From Bacillota bacterium (GTDB taxonomy: Bacteria > Bacillota_I > Bacilli_A > RF39 > UBA660): 64,000 nucleotides of DNA. This document shows positions 34,740-43,308 of the stretch, piece by piece (within the stretch, counting starts at the first letter, position 1; each line of letters starts with the position of its first letter). The stretch covers positions 372,001 through 436,000 of the forward strand of contig JAEWOE010000006.1 in NCBI GenBank assembly GCA_023460995.1. The letters run 5' to 3'. Position numbers and translations under genes: made by a program. The notes beneath the pieces were generated by a model. It did not search any database. It saw nothing but the letters and a program-made list of their open reading frames with translations, and had not been told where the DNA came from.

Positions 34740-36336
34740 GATTTTTAGCAACTTCTGCTCTTATTGTTCTATCATTTAATACTTTATTATGGATTTTCTT
34801 CATAAATGTATTAACTTCTTTAGATGAAACATCTAAGAAAGTAAATTTAGTTAATATTTCTATATTATTGAAACAGTCTTTATCAATGCCTGTTTCTTTT
34901 TTCATGAAATCAAGTAAAGTTCCTTTTTTTAAATTATCTAATTTTCCTATAGTTAAGAAAACTCTTGTAGAGTTAGGATTAGTATTTCTACTTCTATTTC
35001 TACTATTATTTCTATCATCTTTTAAAGTTAAGTCTTTATTAAAATCAGAACCTATTTTTTCATTAACACTAACTTTTAGAAGTGCAGCTGCAACTTTTAA
35101 AAGATCTTCTTTATTAAAATCTCTTATATATTCTAAAGCTTCTTCATATTCATTATTTTTTATAACATCATGAGCATTAGATAAAGTTTTAACATACTTA
35201 TTTTTAATGATATCTTCTTTATTAGGAAGTTCACATTTTTCAATAGTTGATTTAGTGAATTTTGCTAAACCATTAAAGAATCCCATTTCTCTGCTACTTA
35301 CAAAACTTATTGCCTCACCAACAGCATCTGCTCTACCAGTACGACCAATTCTATGAACGTATGATTCAAAGTCTTGTGGTAAGTTATAATTAATTACTAA
35401 GTCGATATTATCTACGTGTATTCCACGAGCTGCAACATCAGTTGCAATTAATATATTAAAAGCATCGTTCTTGAATCTATCAAGTGTTTGAATACGCATA
35501 CTTTGCATAATATCACCATGCATTACTTCAGCACTGTAATTTCTTACTGATAATTCTTTTAATAAATTATCACATTGCATTTTTGTTTGACAGAAAATTA
35601 TAATTCTCTTAGTGTCTTTTAAGTCAATAACTCTGCATATTGCTTCGTTACGTATTTTTTCATTAACAACATAATAATATTGTTTAATATTAGCAGCTGT
35701 TTTTGTCTTTGCTTCTATCTCAATATGTTGATAATCCGGTTTCATATATTTCTTTGCTATACGTTCAATTTCTTTTGGCATAGTAGCTGATAATAATAAA
35801 ACTTGTTTATCTTTATTTGTTTGTTTAAATATTTCTTCAATATCCTCTAAAAAGCCCATATTAAGCATTTCATCAGCTTCATCAAGTACAAAAAACTCTA
35901 GTGTTTCTATATTTAATGCTTTTCTTCTCATTAAATCCATTACTCTACCTGGAGTACCGACAACTATATCAACACCTCTTTTTAAGGCTCTTAGTTGTAA
36001 TTCAATACTACTTCCACCAAATACTGGAAGGATATTAAAATTACTTGATTTATTAAGTGTTTCAAATTCTTCACTTACTTGAAGCGCAAGTTCTCTTGTT
36101 GGAGTAAGAACAATTGCTCTAATTACATTTGTTTTAACATCTATTTTTGATAATACACTAGCTGCATATGCTAAAGTTTTACCTGTTCCTGTTTGAGCTT
36201 GACCTATTACATCATATCCGTCCATTATGACAGGTATAAGCTCTTCTTGAATTTTACTAGGTTTAGTAAATCCTAAAGTATCAATAGACTTTAGAACGTT
36301 ACTTGATAAACCTAAATCTTTGAAATTATTATTCAT
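34732..36336 (-). CDS. DEAD-box RNA helicase with DbpA-type RNA-binding domain
   Basis: A 534-aa ATP-dependent RNA helicase. Motifs: Q motif (FTKPSKIQEELIP), AQTGTGKT, PTRELALQ, GTPGRVMD, DEADEML, SAT, ATDVAARGIHVDN and HRIGRTGRA. The last about 80 residues, after a basic Arg/Asn linker, are a DbpA RNA-binding domain as in CshA/DeaD and DbpA proteins, which remodel rRNA or mRNA, often in the cold. It is the only well-supported long minus-strand gene outside the intervening element. GAGGAA precedes the start. Confidence 0.93.
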   Translation of the reverse strand: MNNNFKDLGLSSNVLKSIDTLGFTKPSKIQEELIPVIMDGYDVIGQAQTGTGKTLAYAASVLSKIDVKTNVIRAIVLTPTRELALQVSEEFETLNKSSNFNILPVFGGSSIELQLRALKRGVDIVVGTPGRVMDLMRRKALNIETLEFFVLDEADEMLNMGFLEDIEEIFKQTNKDKQVLLLSATMPKEIERIAKKYMKPDYQHIEIEAKTKTAANIKQYYYVVNEKIRNEAICRVIDLKDTKRIIIFCQTKMQCDNLLKELSVRNYSAEVMHGDIMQSMRIQTLDRFKNDAFNILIATDVAARGIHVDNIDLVINYNLPQDFESYVHRIGRTGRADAVGEAISFVSSREMGFFNGLAKFTKSTIEKCELPNKEDIIKNKYVKTLSNAHDVIKNNEYEEALEYIRDFNKEDLLKVAAALLKVSVNEKIGSDFNKDLTLKDDRNNSRNRSRNTNPNSTRVFLTIGKLDNLKKGTLLDFMKKETGIDKDCFNNIEILTKFTFLDVSSKEVNTFMKKIHNKVLNDRTIRAEVAKNQK

Positions 36337-36368
36337 ATTTTTCCTCTTTTTTCTAAATCCGCTAGTTG

Positions 36369-36397
36369 ATTATACTATAAAATCAAAATATTAGCAA
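36369..36397 (-). promoter_or_regulatory. promoter for DEAD-box helicase (minus strand)
   Basis: On the minus strand TTGCTA (36397-36392), 17 bp, TATAAT (36374-36369), 33 bp before the start codon. Confidence 0.75.
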
Positions 36398-36504
36398 CTT
36401 ATTTTTATAATATTGTCAAATTATGTTTTTTTTATTTACATAATATAAATAATGAAACTAAATTAGACAATTGTTTATGTTTATATTTTTACAGTATATA
36501 TTTT

Positions 36505-36513
36505 TGATATAAT
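36505..36513 (+). promoter_or_regulatory. extended -10 promoter for O-antigen-ligase-like gene
   Basis: TGATATAAT at 36505-36513, with AGGTGA at 36520-36525 before ATG 36533. Confidence 0.55.
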
Positions 36514-36532
36514 ATAAATAGGTGAAAATACT

Positions 36533-37843
36533 ATGAAAAAAAACGATATTCAAAAAAATATATATACTATATTAATTATAATTATGCTGTTTATTCCGCT
36601 AGTTAAGTTTATATCATACGCATTATACTTATCTGGAATAATAAAAGACTCTTTTAGCTTTAACCAAGTATATGTATTATGGATATTTATCCCAATTTTA
36701 ATTGCTAATTATGTTTATGGAATAATAGCTAAAAAAATTAGAATAAATTATATTGATATTATTATATATTTGTTGTCTATACTTGCTATTATATCAACAA
36801 TATTTGCACTGGATATTACTAAATCAATAGTTGGTGAAGTAAAACGAAATGAAGGCCTTTTAACAATTATTTGTTACTATTTGCTATTTTTAAACAGTAA
36901 ATACTTGAATAATGAAAAATGGCAAAAAAAACTAATAGGATTGTTTATGATTATTGGATTATTCCAAGTTGGATATTCAGTACTGCAGGTATATACAAAT
37001 TTTAGTTTTATAAGGCACTTTAGAATTCCTTATATGGGTATGGGTTTATGTGCCAACCCTAATTTCTTTGGTAGTTATATGGTCATGTTGTCATTACTAT
37101 CAACTTGCTTATATATATTTAATAAACAAAAGAAATTTTTGTTTTTATCAGTAATATATTTTATTGGTTTATGTATAGCAAATTCAACTGCTCCATTACT
37201 AGCTTTTATAATAACTTTTGTATTTATTAATATTTTACATTTTAAAAAAAGAATATTAAAATCTAGTTTAATAATTTTTGTATTATTAACAATTACTTTT
37301 TTTACATTAGATGCTTCAAATAGATATACCCAGACTGAAGTATTAAATAATACAGTACAGCCAAAATATATTGTAAGTGAAGAAATAAGTGAAGTTATTA
37401 CAAAACAAAGTAAAATAGGTTCGGATAGATTTGCAATATGGTCTAATTCTTTACCTATATTAAAAAAATACTGGATTACTGGCGCTGGATTAGATAATTT
37501 TTATAATGCTTATATTTTGTTCAGTAATTCTAAAGTTGATAAAGCCCATAATGTATATTTACAAATTGCTGTAACGAATGGCATTCCAGCACTTATTCTA
37601 TATCTAATAATAAATGCAATTCTATTTATAAAAGGATTTAAATTTAAGCAAACTTTAGAAATTAGTTTATATGCATGTTTTGTAGGTTACTGTGTACAAG
37701 CCTTTGTAAATATTAGTGTAATAGATGTTGCGCCATATTTCTATATTATATTAGGTTTACTTTACTCCTTCAAAAACAATAGTTTTACATTAAATAAAAA
37801 TGCTAATCAGGTAGATAACTTAAAAAGTAGTAATTTTAGCTAA
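36533..37843 (+). CDS. O-antigen ligase/polymerase (Wzy-like) membrane protein
   Basis: A 436-aa protein with about ten to twelve transmembrane helices and one larger external loop near residues 265-340. The loop and following part show GSDRFAIWSNSLPILKK, ITGAGLDNFYNAY and KAHNVYLQIAVTNGIPAL, the signature of the O-antigen ligase family (Wzy_C/RfaL). Such enzymes transfer or polymerise surface glycans from a lipid carrier. No glycosyltransferases are adjacent, so its substrate is unknown. It is close to spoIVA but has a separate promoter. Confidence 0.8.
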   Translation: MKKNDIQKNIYTILIIIMLFIPLVKFISYALYLSGIIKDSFSFNQVYVLWIFIPILIANYVYGIIAKKIRINYIDIIIYLLSILAIISTIFALDITKSIVGEVKRNEGLLTIICYYLLFLNSKYLNNEKWQKKLIGLFMIIGLFQVGYSVLQVYTNFSFIRHFRIPYMGMGLCANPNFFGSYMVMLSLLSTCLYIFNKQKKFLFLSVIYFIGLCIANSTAPLLAFIITFVFINILHFKKRILKSSLIIFVLLTITFFTLDASNRYTQTEVLNNTVQPKYIVSEEISEVITKQSKIGSDRFAIWSNSLPILKKYWITGAGLDNFYNAYILFSNSKVDKAHNVYLQIAVTNGIPALILYLIINAILFIKGFKFKQTLEISLYACFVGYCVQAFVNISVIDVAPYFYIILGLLYSFKNNSFTLNKNANQVDNLKSSNFS

Positions 37844-37880
37844 TTCAGATATCCTTTTTTAAAGATTTATAACTTATTTT

Positions 37881-37908
37881 TCATATTATTATTGGTAATA
37901 CATATATT
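37881..37908 (+). promoter_or_regulatory. sigma-E-like (mother-cell) promoter for spoIVA
   Basis: TCATATT (37881-37887), 13 bp, CATATATT (37901-37908). This fits the B. subtilis sigma-E consensus KMATATT - 13/14 - CATACAMT closely, including CATA and the final T. spoIVA is sigma-E controlled in B. subtilis. ATG 37933 follows with GTAGGGA between. Confidence 0.65.
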
Positions 37909-37932
37909 TAAATGAAAGAAAGTAGGGATTAA

Positions 37933-39219
37933 ATGGATAAAAGTGATATTTTAAGAAGTATAACGCAGAGAACTAATGGAGATATATATTTGGGGGTCGT
38001 TGGTGCTGTAAGAACTGGTAAGAGCACTTTCATAAAAAAAGTTATTGAAAATCTTGTTGTTCCCAATATTCAAGATGAGTATGAAAGAAAAAGATGTTTA
38101 GATGAGATACCGCAAAGTGCTCAAGGTAAAACTATAATGACTACTGAGCCTAAGTTTGTACCAAGTAATTCAGCCACTATTAATATTGACAATTTTACCG
38201 CCAATATACGATTAGTTGATTGTGTAGGTTATGTTATTCCAAGTGCAAAAGGTTATGAAGATGATAGCGGTCCTAGAATGGTAAAAACACCTTGGTATGA
38301 TGAACAAATACCTTTTATAGAGGCAGCTGAAGTTGGAACTGAAAAGGTTATAAAGGATCATTCTACTATAGGTATTGTTGTAACTACAGATGGTTCTATA
38401 GGTGAAATTGCTAGGGAAGATTATATAGATGCTGAGACAAGGGTAATAAACGAATTAAAAGAGTATGGTAAACCCTTCATTGTAATACTTAATAGTGTTC
38501 ATCCAATGCTTCCTGATACGGAAAGAATAGCACAAAATCTAAAATCATCATATGATGTGCCTGTACTTCCTATAAATATAGAAAATATGGGTGAAAGAGA
38601 TATATATTCTATTTTAAAAGAAGCTTTATATGAATTTCCAATTAGTGAAGTAAGAGTTAGTATGCCAGACTGGATAGGTTGTTTAACACCATCGAATTGG
38701 TTAAAAAAAATATATATTGATAAAATTAAAGAAAGTGTTACAAGCGTAAATAAACTTAAAGACGTAGATACCATAAATGGACATTTTACAGATTGTGAAT
38801 ATATTAGTAAGTCATATTTATCAGAAGTTAATTCTTCAACAGGAGAAGTAACTATAAATCTAGAAGCACCAGAAGACTTATATTCGAGGGTATTAAATGA
38901 AATAGTACCAATTAATATAAATAGTAAAATGCAGGTATTAAAATTATTTCAAGATTATAATGAAACAAGATTAGAGTTTGAACAGTTTAAATCGGCTTTA
39001 AAAATGGTAAAACAAACTGGATACGGAGTAGCATCTCCAACCCTTTTAGATATGAAACTAGATAAACCTGAAATTGTAAAACAAGGAAATAGATATGGTA
39101 TAAAATTAAAAGCAGTAGCACCTGCTATACACATAAGAACTATAAAAATGGAGTGGAATACTTTGATAGATGTGTTAATGCAAAAAGTAGAAAGTCTTTT
39201 AAGTTTAAATATAATATAA
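37933..39219 (+). CDS. spoIVA: SpoIVA, 5' segment (gene split by intervening element)
   Basis: A 428-aa ORF. Residues 1-400 are the N-terminal four fifths of SpoIVA, the ATPase that polymerises on the forespore surface as the base of the spore coat. The P-loop GAVRTGKST is at about 24-32, and DEIPQSAQGKTIMTTEPKF and VDCVGYVIP are typical. The last genuine residues are LKAVAPAIH; the remaining 28 residues (IRTIKMEW onward) come from the inserted element and end at TAA 39217-39219. The missing C-terminus is at 47307-47585. Joining the two at CACAT gives 491 aa against 492 in B. subtilis. As it stands the product lacks the conserved C-terminus needed for forespore anchoring. Confidence 0.93.
   Translation: MDKSDILRSITQRTNGDIYLGVVGAVRTGKSTFIKKVIENLVVPNIQDEYERKRCLDEIPQSAQGKTIMTTEPKFVPSNSATINIDNFTANIRLVDCVGYVIPSAKGYEDDSGPRMVKTPWYDEQIPFIEAAEVGTEKVIKDHSTIGIVVTTDGSIGEIAREDYIDAETRVINELKEYGKPFIVILNSVHPMLPDTERIAQNLKSSYDVPVLPINIENMGERDIYSILKEALYEFPISEVRVSMPDWIGCLTPSNWLKKIYIDKIKESVTSVNKLKDVDTINGHFTDCEYISKSYLSEVNSSTGEVTINLEAPEDLYSRVLNEIVPININSKMQVLKLFQDYNETRLEFEQFKSALKMVKQTGYGVASPTLLDMKLDKPEIVKQGNRYGIKLKAVAPAIHIRTIKMEWNTLIDVLMQKVESLLSLNII
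39125..39134 (+). other. attL of spoIVA-intervening element
   Basis: CTATACACAT at 39125-39134. It matches CTATGCACAT at the right end (47302-47311) with one mismatch. Identical core CACAT is at 39130-39134. The spoIVA frame leaves known homology immediately after it. Confidence 0.8.
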
Positions 39220-39242
39220 AAAATTATGTAAGTATATAGTGA

Positions 39243-39266
39243 AAGCATATTGATAATATGTTTTTT
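39243..39266 (+). terminator. terminator just inside the left end of the element
   Basis: Stem CATATT / AATATG (39246-39251 with 39255-39260) extended by A-T and G-U pairs, loop GAT, then six T. It would stop the truncated spoIVA transcript. In the excised circle it would lie after the recombinase gene. Confidence 0.65.
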
Positions 39267-39272
39267 ATTTAT

Positions 39273-39284
39273 GAACAAACGTTC
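39273..39284. promoter_or_regulatory. LexA-like (SOS) box
   Basis: GAACAAACGTTC at 39273-39284 fits the Bacillus-type LexA box CGAACRNRYGTTCG at 12 of 14 positions (outer C and G are T). It lies 9 bp upstream of a consensus -35. Confidence 0.55.
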
Positions 39285-39293
39285 TTATTTATA

Positions 39294-39322
39294 TTGACAT
39301 AATAATTTTGAAGTAGTATAAT
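39294..39322 (+). promoter_or_regulatory. consensus promoter of the MBL/membrane protein pair
   Basis: TTGACA (39294-39299), 17 bp, TATAAT (39317-39322): perfect sigma-A consensus. AAGGAGG (39355-39361) precedes ATG 39369. Confidence 0.9.
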
Positions 39323-39368
39323 GCTTTTAGCATTCAGCAGTATCGATTGCTAAGAAGGAGGTCGCAGT

Positions 39369-40268
39369 ATGTCGATAGTGAAGTCATTTTCAGTAAATAA
39401 TGGCGATATGTTTTATATTAAACACGGTTCTGATAATTTTACTATTATTGATTGTCATTTGGATAATGATAACAGGGATAGAATATTAAAGGAATTGGGT
39501 GAGCAATGGAAGGATAAAGAAATAATAAGGGTAATAATAACTCATCCTGATGAAGACCACATATTAGGATTAAAAGATTTAAACAAAAAGAATTCTATCT
39601 TGAATTTTTATTGTACTGAGAATAATGCAACAAAAGAAGAAGAAACTGAAAGTTTTAAGTTTTATTGTGAAATGCGTGATGGCGATAAAGCATATTTCTT
39701 AGAAAAAGATTGTTCAAGAAAATATATGAATAAGAGTGGAAAAGATAAAGATGGCAATGTTATAGGAAGCTCTGGGATAAATATTTTATGGCCTGATGTT
39801 AATAACAAAGATTATAAGGATGCATTAAAAATAAGTGCTGATGGTGGTAATGCAAATAATATATGTCCAATAATAAAATATTCATTAGAGGATGGTGTGA
39901 AAATTTTATGGTTTGGAGATTTGGAAACTGATTTTTTTGATAAGATAGAGGATGAAGTAGATTGGGAAAGCGCTGATATCATATTTGCTCCACATCATGG
40001 AAGAAGTAGTGGAAGAATACCAAGCAGTATATTAGGAAAAATTGATCCCAAAATAATAATAGTTGGTGAAGCTGATTCAAAAGATTTGGAATATTATAAA
40101 GGATACAACACCATAACACAAAATTCAGCCGGAGATATTACCCTTGATTGCGAGGAAGACAAGGTACATATATATTGCTCAAATAAAGACTACTCTGTTA
40201 ATTTTTTAGATAATCTTAATAAGAAGAGTTTTAATTATTATATTGGTTCATTGAGCACTGGTGAATAA
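39369..40268 (+). CDS. metallo-beta-lactamase-fold hydrolase (ComEC-like MBL domain)
   Basis: A 299-aa soluble protein of the MBL fold. The metal motif is HPDEDH (His59-His64), with a later GDLE (about 182) and APHHGR (His209, His210), the pattern of ComEC/Rec2-type MBL domains, which act on nucleic acids or nucleotides. It starts the first element operon, has a perfect promoter with a LexA-like box, and is paired with a membrane protein 5 bp downstream. Such MBL plus membrane-protein pairs on mobile elements are good candidates for defence, but I do not recognise a named system. Confidence 0.75.
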   Translation: MSIVKSFSVNNGDMFYIKHGSDNFTIIDCHLDNDNRDRILKELGEQWKDKEIIRVIITHPDEDHILGLKDLNKKNSILNFYCTENNATKEEETESFKFYCEMRDGDKAYFLEKDCSRKYMNKSGKDKDGNVIGSSGINILWPDVNNKDYKDALKISADGGNANNICPIIKYSLEDGVKILWFGDLETDFFDKIEDEVDWESADIIFAPHHGRSSGRIPSSILGKIDPKIIIVGEADSKDLEYYKGYNTITQNSAGDITLDCEEDKVHIYCSNKDYSVNFLDNLNKKSFNYYIGSLSTGE

Positions 40269-40273
40269 TAAGT

Positions 40274-40921
40274 ATGAGAGATATAAAAAAAGAATATAAG
40301 AAATATGTTACTACCTATTTTTTATTATATATATTAATTTGCCTAATTATTATTACGAAAAATGATATAAATATTGTAAAAATTAGAAATCTTTTTGAAA
40401 ATGATTTTATGGTTAAATCATTAATAACAGTAGTAGCAGCTCCATTAATTAGTATTATTTCTCTTATGATTTTTAATATTGTTCCTTCACATATTAAAGA
40501 AATATTAACACATTGGAAATTAAAAAATATTCTTCCAAGCTTTAGGTGGAAAGATTTATGTGTAAATGATAATAGAGTAGATATAATTGAATTGGAAAAA
40601 AAATATGGTAATGATTTATCGGAAGCTGAGCAAAATAGAATATGGTATAGAGCATATCAAAAACATCAAAATGATGATAGAATTCTAAATTCTCAAAGGG
40701 ATTATTTATTTGCAAGGGATTTTTGCATATCTAATGTTATTCTTGTCCCAATAATCTTCACTATGTATGTTTTAGGTAAAATATATTATGATATTAGTAT
40801 TAATTTTATATTATACAATTTTATAGTTATTGTAATGCTATACTTATTTAGTATGATAGTTACAAGAAACAATGCTAAAAGATTTGTATGTAATGTATTG
40901 GCATTAGACAGTGTTTCTTAA
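40274..40921 (+). CDS. four-helix membrane protein, partner of MBL protein
   Basis: A 215-aa protein. Helices at about 14-30 and 48-70, a cytoplasmic middle (75-155) rich in charged and aromatic residues (AEQNRIWYRAYQKH), then two helices (about 158-178 and 182-202). This 2+2 helix layout resembles membrane effectors in defence systems, though no family is recognised. It is 5 bp after the MBL gene and followed by a terminator, so the two form a two-gene unit. Confidence 0.55.
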   Translation: MRDIKKEYKKYVTTYFLLYILICLIIITKNDINIVKIRNLFENDFMVKSLITVVAAPLISIISLMIFNIVPSHIKEILTHWKLKNILPSFRWKDLCVNDNRVDIIELEKKYGNDLSEAEQNRIWYRAYQKHQNDDRILNSQRDYLFARDFCISNVILVPIIFTMYVLGKIYYDISINFILYNFIVIVMLYLFSMIVTRNNAKRFVCNVLALDSVS

Positions 40922-40926
40922 TTTAT

Positions 40927-40954
40927 AAAATATGCTTTTAAGCATATTTTTTTT
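40927..40954 (+). terminator. terminator after MBL/membrane operon
   Basis: An 11-bp stem AAAATATGCTT / AAGCATATTTT (40927-40937 with 40940-40950) and further T residues. Confidence 0.8.
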
Positions 40955-40967
40955 AATTCTAATGAAT

Positions 40968-40983
40968 CCCGTATAATATATAT
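40968..40983 (+). promoter_or_regulatory. -10 motif shared with recombinase operon
   Basis: CCCGTATAATATATAT occurs here and at 45253-45268. It contains TATAAT but no evident -35, suggesting activator use or shared control. It precedes the Rep-like gene by 28 bp. Confidence 0.4.
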
Positions 40984-41011
40984 ATCAGATATAAGGAAGG
41001 ATGAAAAAGAT

Positions 41012-41809
41012 ATGGCAAAGAAAAAATTAGGAATGACAAGTATAGAGGTTAACAAAAAATTTAAAAATGCTGAAGAAGCATTTAAATATGCTAAAAGATT
41101 AAATACATTTATTAGAAGTGTATGTAAAAAAAATGCTAATGAGGGCTGGATGGCTCAATCAATGATAGTGGTTAGTAATATGAAGAAAGATGTAAGTCGA
41201 TTAAGGTATGTTAATAGCGGCAAAAGGGGAAGGCCCAGTAAAAGGCTTGAGGTAGATGAAAACATCGCTTATAAGTGGTATAAAGGTGATTATATGACGG
41301 ATTATCATTTACATATCTTACTAGTTAGTAAACCAAACTATGCATTTAGAGATGTTATTAAAGATTACATAGATAAAAGATGGTTTAAGAAATCCGATAT
41401 AGAAGAAAATGAGTCTTTGAATTCAAATAAGAAAAAGGTATATAAAAAAGATTGTAATATTAATCTTGCTGATTATTTTATAGCACAATGTGAAAAGGCT
41501 TTGTTTTGTGATTGTAATTTCGGCGAAGAAGAAAAGTTAAAATATAATCTAAAAAATTATTATAATGAATCTTTAAAAGTTGATAGCCAATTAAGAAAGT
41601 TATATGCTAATCATAGAGACAATCCTATGACAGAAGAAAAATATTTAAAGAAATTAGATAAGATAGAAAGCAAATTGCAAATCATCAAAAGTTATTATTT
41701 AGATATAACAAGAGAGCAAGATAAGTTAGTGGCTAAAGAGTTTATGAATAAAGTTCAATTAGAAAAGATTAGAGAAAATTGTAATAAAGAACAGGATATA
41801 TATTTTTAA
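41012..41809 (+). CDS. possible HUH-type Rep/replication protein of the element
   Basis: A 265-aa basic protein. A DYHLHILLVSKP segment (His99, His101) looks like the HUH metal motif of rolling-circle Rep and relaxase proteins, followed about 20 residues later by YIDK, a YxxK-like motif. The N-terminus (EEAFKYAKRLNTFIRS) and GRPSKRLEV fit a DNA-binding protein. Spacing between the two motifs is short for a standard Rep, so the call is tentative. A very AT-rich non-coding region follows it, which would suit an origin. Confidence 0.4.
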   Translation: MAKKKLGMTSIEVNKKFKNAEEAFKYAKRLNTFIRSVCKKNANEGWMAQSMIVVSNMKKDVSRLRYVNSGKRGRPSKRLEVDENIAYKWYKGDYMTDYHLHILLVSKPNYAFRDVIKDYIDKRWFKKSDIEENESLNSNKKKVYKKDCNINLADYFIAQCEKALFCDCNFGEEEKLKYNLKNYYNESLKVDSQLRKLYANHRDNPMTEEKYLKKLDKIESKLQIIKSYYLDITREQDKLVAKEFMNKVQLEKIRENCNKEQDIYF

Positions 41810-42065
41810 ATAATATATTGTAATGCTTTATAATAAAAGGAAAAAGTCAAAAAAAGATAGTCATAAAGACTATCATATAATATATATAATATTTAACATA
41901 ATAATTATATAATAATAAATATAATAAATATGTATTAATTGCTATAAGAATGGTATTAAATTAGTATAATAATTAATAAATATTATTATGTATATTCAAA
42001 AGAAGTACTGTGTTATTTAAACAAAATATTGCTATTTATTATCAAATAATCATATATGCATAGTA
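41810..42065. other. 256-bp extremely AT-rich non-coding region
   Basis: No ORF. It contains a 7-bp hairpin GATAGTC / GACTATC (41856-41862 with 41868-41874). On the minus strand this is followed by a T run, so it may end the XRE transcript. The following 41876-41950 is almost pure A/T with repeated ATAAT and TATAAT units, a candidate replication origin or easily melted region of the circular form. Confidence 0.4.
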
Positions 42066-42404
42066 CTATTTGTCTGTTAAGCCATCGATATATGCTTCAA
42101 TTTTGGTTTTATGCTCTTTAGAAAGACTGCGATATTTATTTATAATATTAAATTCATCGTCATTTAGATTGTTAGGTTTAACATATTCAATTCGACAGTT
42201 TATAGTTGTTCTATCTAATATGTAATCGGTTGTAGTGTTAAAATAATCTGCTAATTTTATTAATGTATCAGCACTAGGTTTTGCTTTACCATTAATATAG
42301 GCACTAATTGTTTCTTGGGTAATGCCTATCTTCATTGATAGATTGAGTTGAGTAATATCTTTTTCTTTTAGTAGATTATTTAGATTTTTCATCTTATTAT
42401 TCAT
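42066..42404 (-). CDS. XRE-family repressor
   Basis: A 112-aa protein with an N-terminal helix-turn-helix of the Cro/C1 type (LNLSMKIGITQETISAYINGKAKPSADTLIKLADYF residues, about 19-55) and a C-terminal helical dimerisation part. AGGAGG (42418-42413 on the minus strand) sets the start. It is divergent from the nuclease-like gene, the usual place for a repressor of a mobile element's cargo or excision genes. It lacks a LexA-like autocleavage domain. Confidence 0.9.
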   Translation of the reverse strand: MNNKMKNLNNLLKEKDITQLNLSMKIGITQETISAYINGKAKPSADTLIKLADYFNTTTDYILDRTTINCRIEYVKPNNLNDDEFNIINKYRSLSKEHKTKIEAYIDGLTDK

Positions 42405-42494
42405 AATGTAAACCTCCTATATTAATTATAGAAATTATATTTGTTTGCATCAGATATACAGTTTCTAATAAATATAGATAGTATTTGTTAAATG

Positions 42495-42503
42495 TGGTAT
42501 AAT
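42495..42503 (+). promoter_or_regulatory. extended -10 promoter for PD-(D/E)XK-like gene
   Basis: TGGTATAAT at 42495-42503, inside the divergent region with xre. It overlaps the alternative ATG 42492, favouring GTG 42528 as the start. Confidence 0.6.
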
Positions 42504-42527
42504 TGTTTTAATAGAGGCGATTATATT

Positions 42528-43166
42528 GTGAATAATGATTATATATTTGACATTAATAAAATAATTGAAAAATTAAAAATAAGGAGACCAATCTTTGTAT
42601 CGGAGGCAGATTTTCAATTAGAGATTGCTTGGATAATAAGAGAAGCTTATCCAAATGCTAAAGTAAAATTAGAGTATTGTCCTCAGTTCAATATGAATAT
42701 GCATATTGATATATTGGTTGTTATAGATAATAAATGGATACCAATAGAATTAAAATATAAGACTAAAATATGTTCTAAGATTGTTGATAATGAAATATAT
42801 AATTTGAAAAATCAAAGTGCAAGTGACTTAGGTTGTTATTATTATTTAAAAGATATTGAAAGAATTGAGAAGATTAAGAATAAAGAAAAATTATTTAGCA
42901 AAGGTTATACAATATTTTTAACTAATGATATGATATATATTAATGGATTAAAAGATTATAATAATTATAATGAGTTTTCATTAAAAAATGGAAATATTAA
43001 AAATGGTATAATGAATTTTAAAAGAGAACCTAAAGGAATATCAAAAGCTGATAAGGAAATTATTAATTTAAATGGTAAATATAAAATAGATTGGAAAGAT
43101 TATTCATTTATTGATAATTCTAATAGCGGAACATTTAAAATATTAGTTAATGAAATTGAAAAATAA
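42528..43166 (+). CDS. PD-(D/E)XK nuclease-like protein
   Basis: About 212 aa from GTG 42528, with AGAGGCGA upstream. The core shows an N-terminal helix with Glu (SEADFQLEIAWIIREAYP), then HIDILVVIDNKWIPIELKYK, i.e. D-x(n)-E-L-K, the catalytic pattern of PD-(D/E)XK nucleases. No DNA-binding domain is obvious. It sits on a mobile element beside an Apea-like HEPN gene and an XRE repressor, consistent with defence or restriction. Function inferred from motif only. Confidence 0.5.
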   Translation: MNNDYIFDINKIIEKLKIRRPIFVSEADFQLEIAWIIREAYPNAKVKLEYCPQFNMNMHIDILVVIDNKWIPIELKYKTKICSKIVDNEIYNLKNQSASDLGCYYYLKDIERIEKIKNKEKLFSKGYTIFLTNDMIYINGLKDYNNYNEFSLKNGNIKNGIMNFKREPKGISKADKEIINLNGKYKIDWKDYSFIDNSNSGTFKILVNEIEK

Positions 43167-43308
43167 AGTTTAATAAAAATATTAGGCTTTATTTTAATTT
43201 TTAAATGATTGTATTGCAATTATGTTGAGAAAGTCTATTTGGTGTTTAAATGGTAAATAATGGTCGATAAAAAGCTGATTATAATGTATAATTAAATTAG
43301 GTGGTAAA

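Noticed and set aside
41876..41950. CRISPR-like array or iterons in the AT-rich tract
   Set aside because: No regularly spaced repeats with unique spacers; only simple A/T composition.
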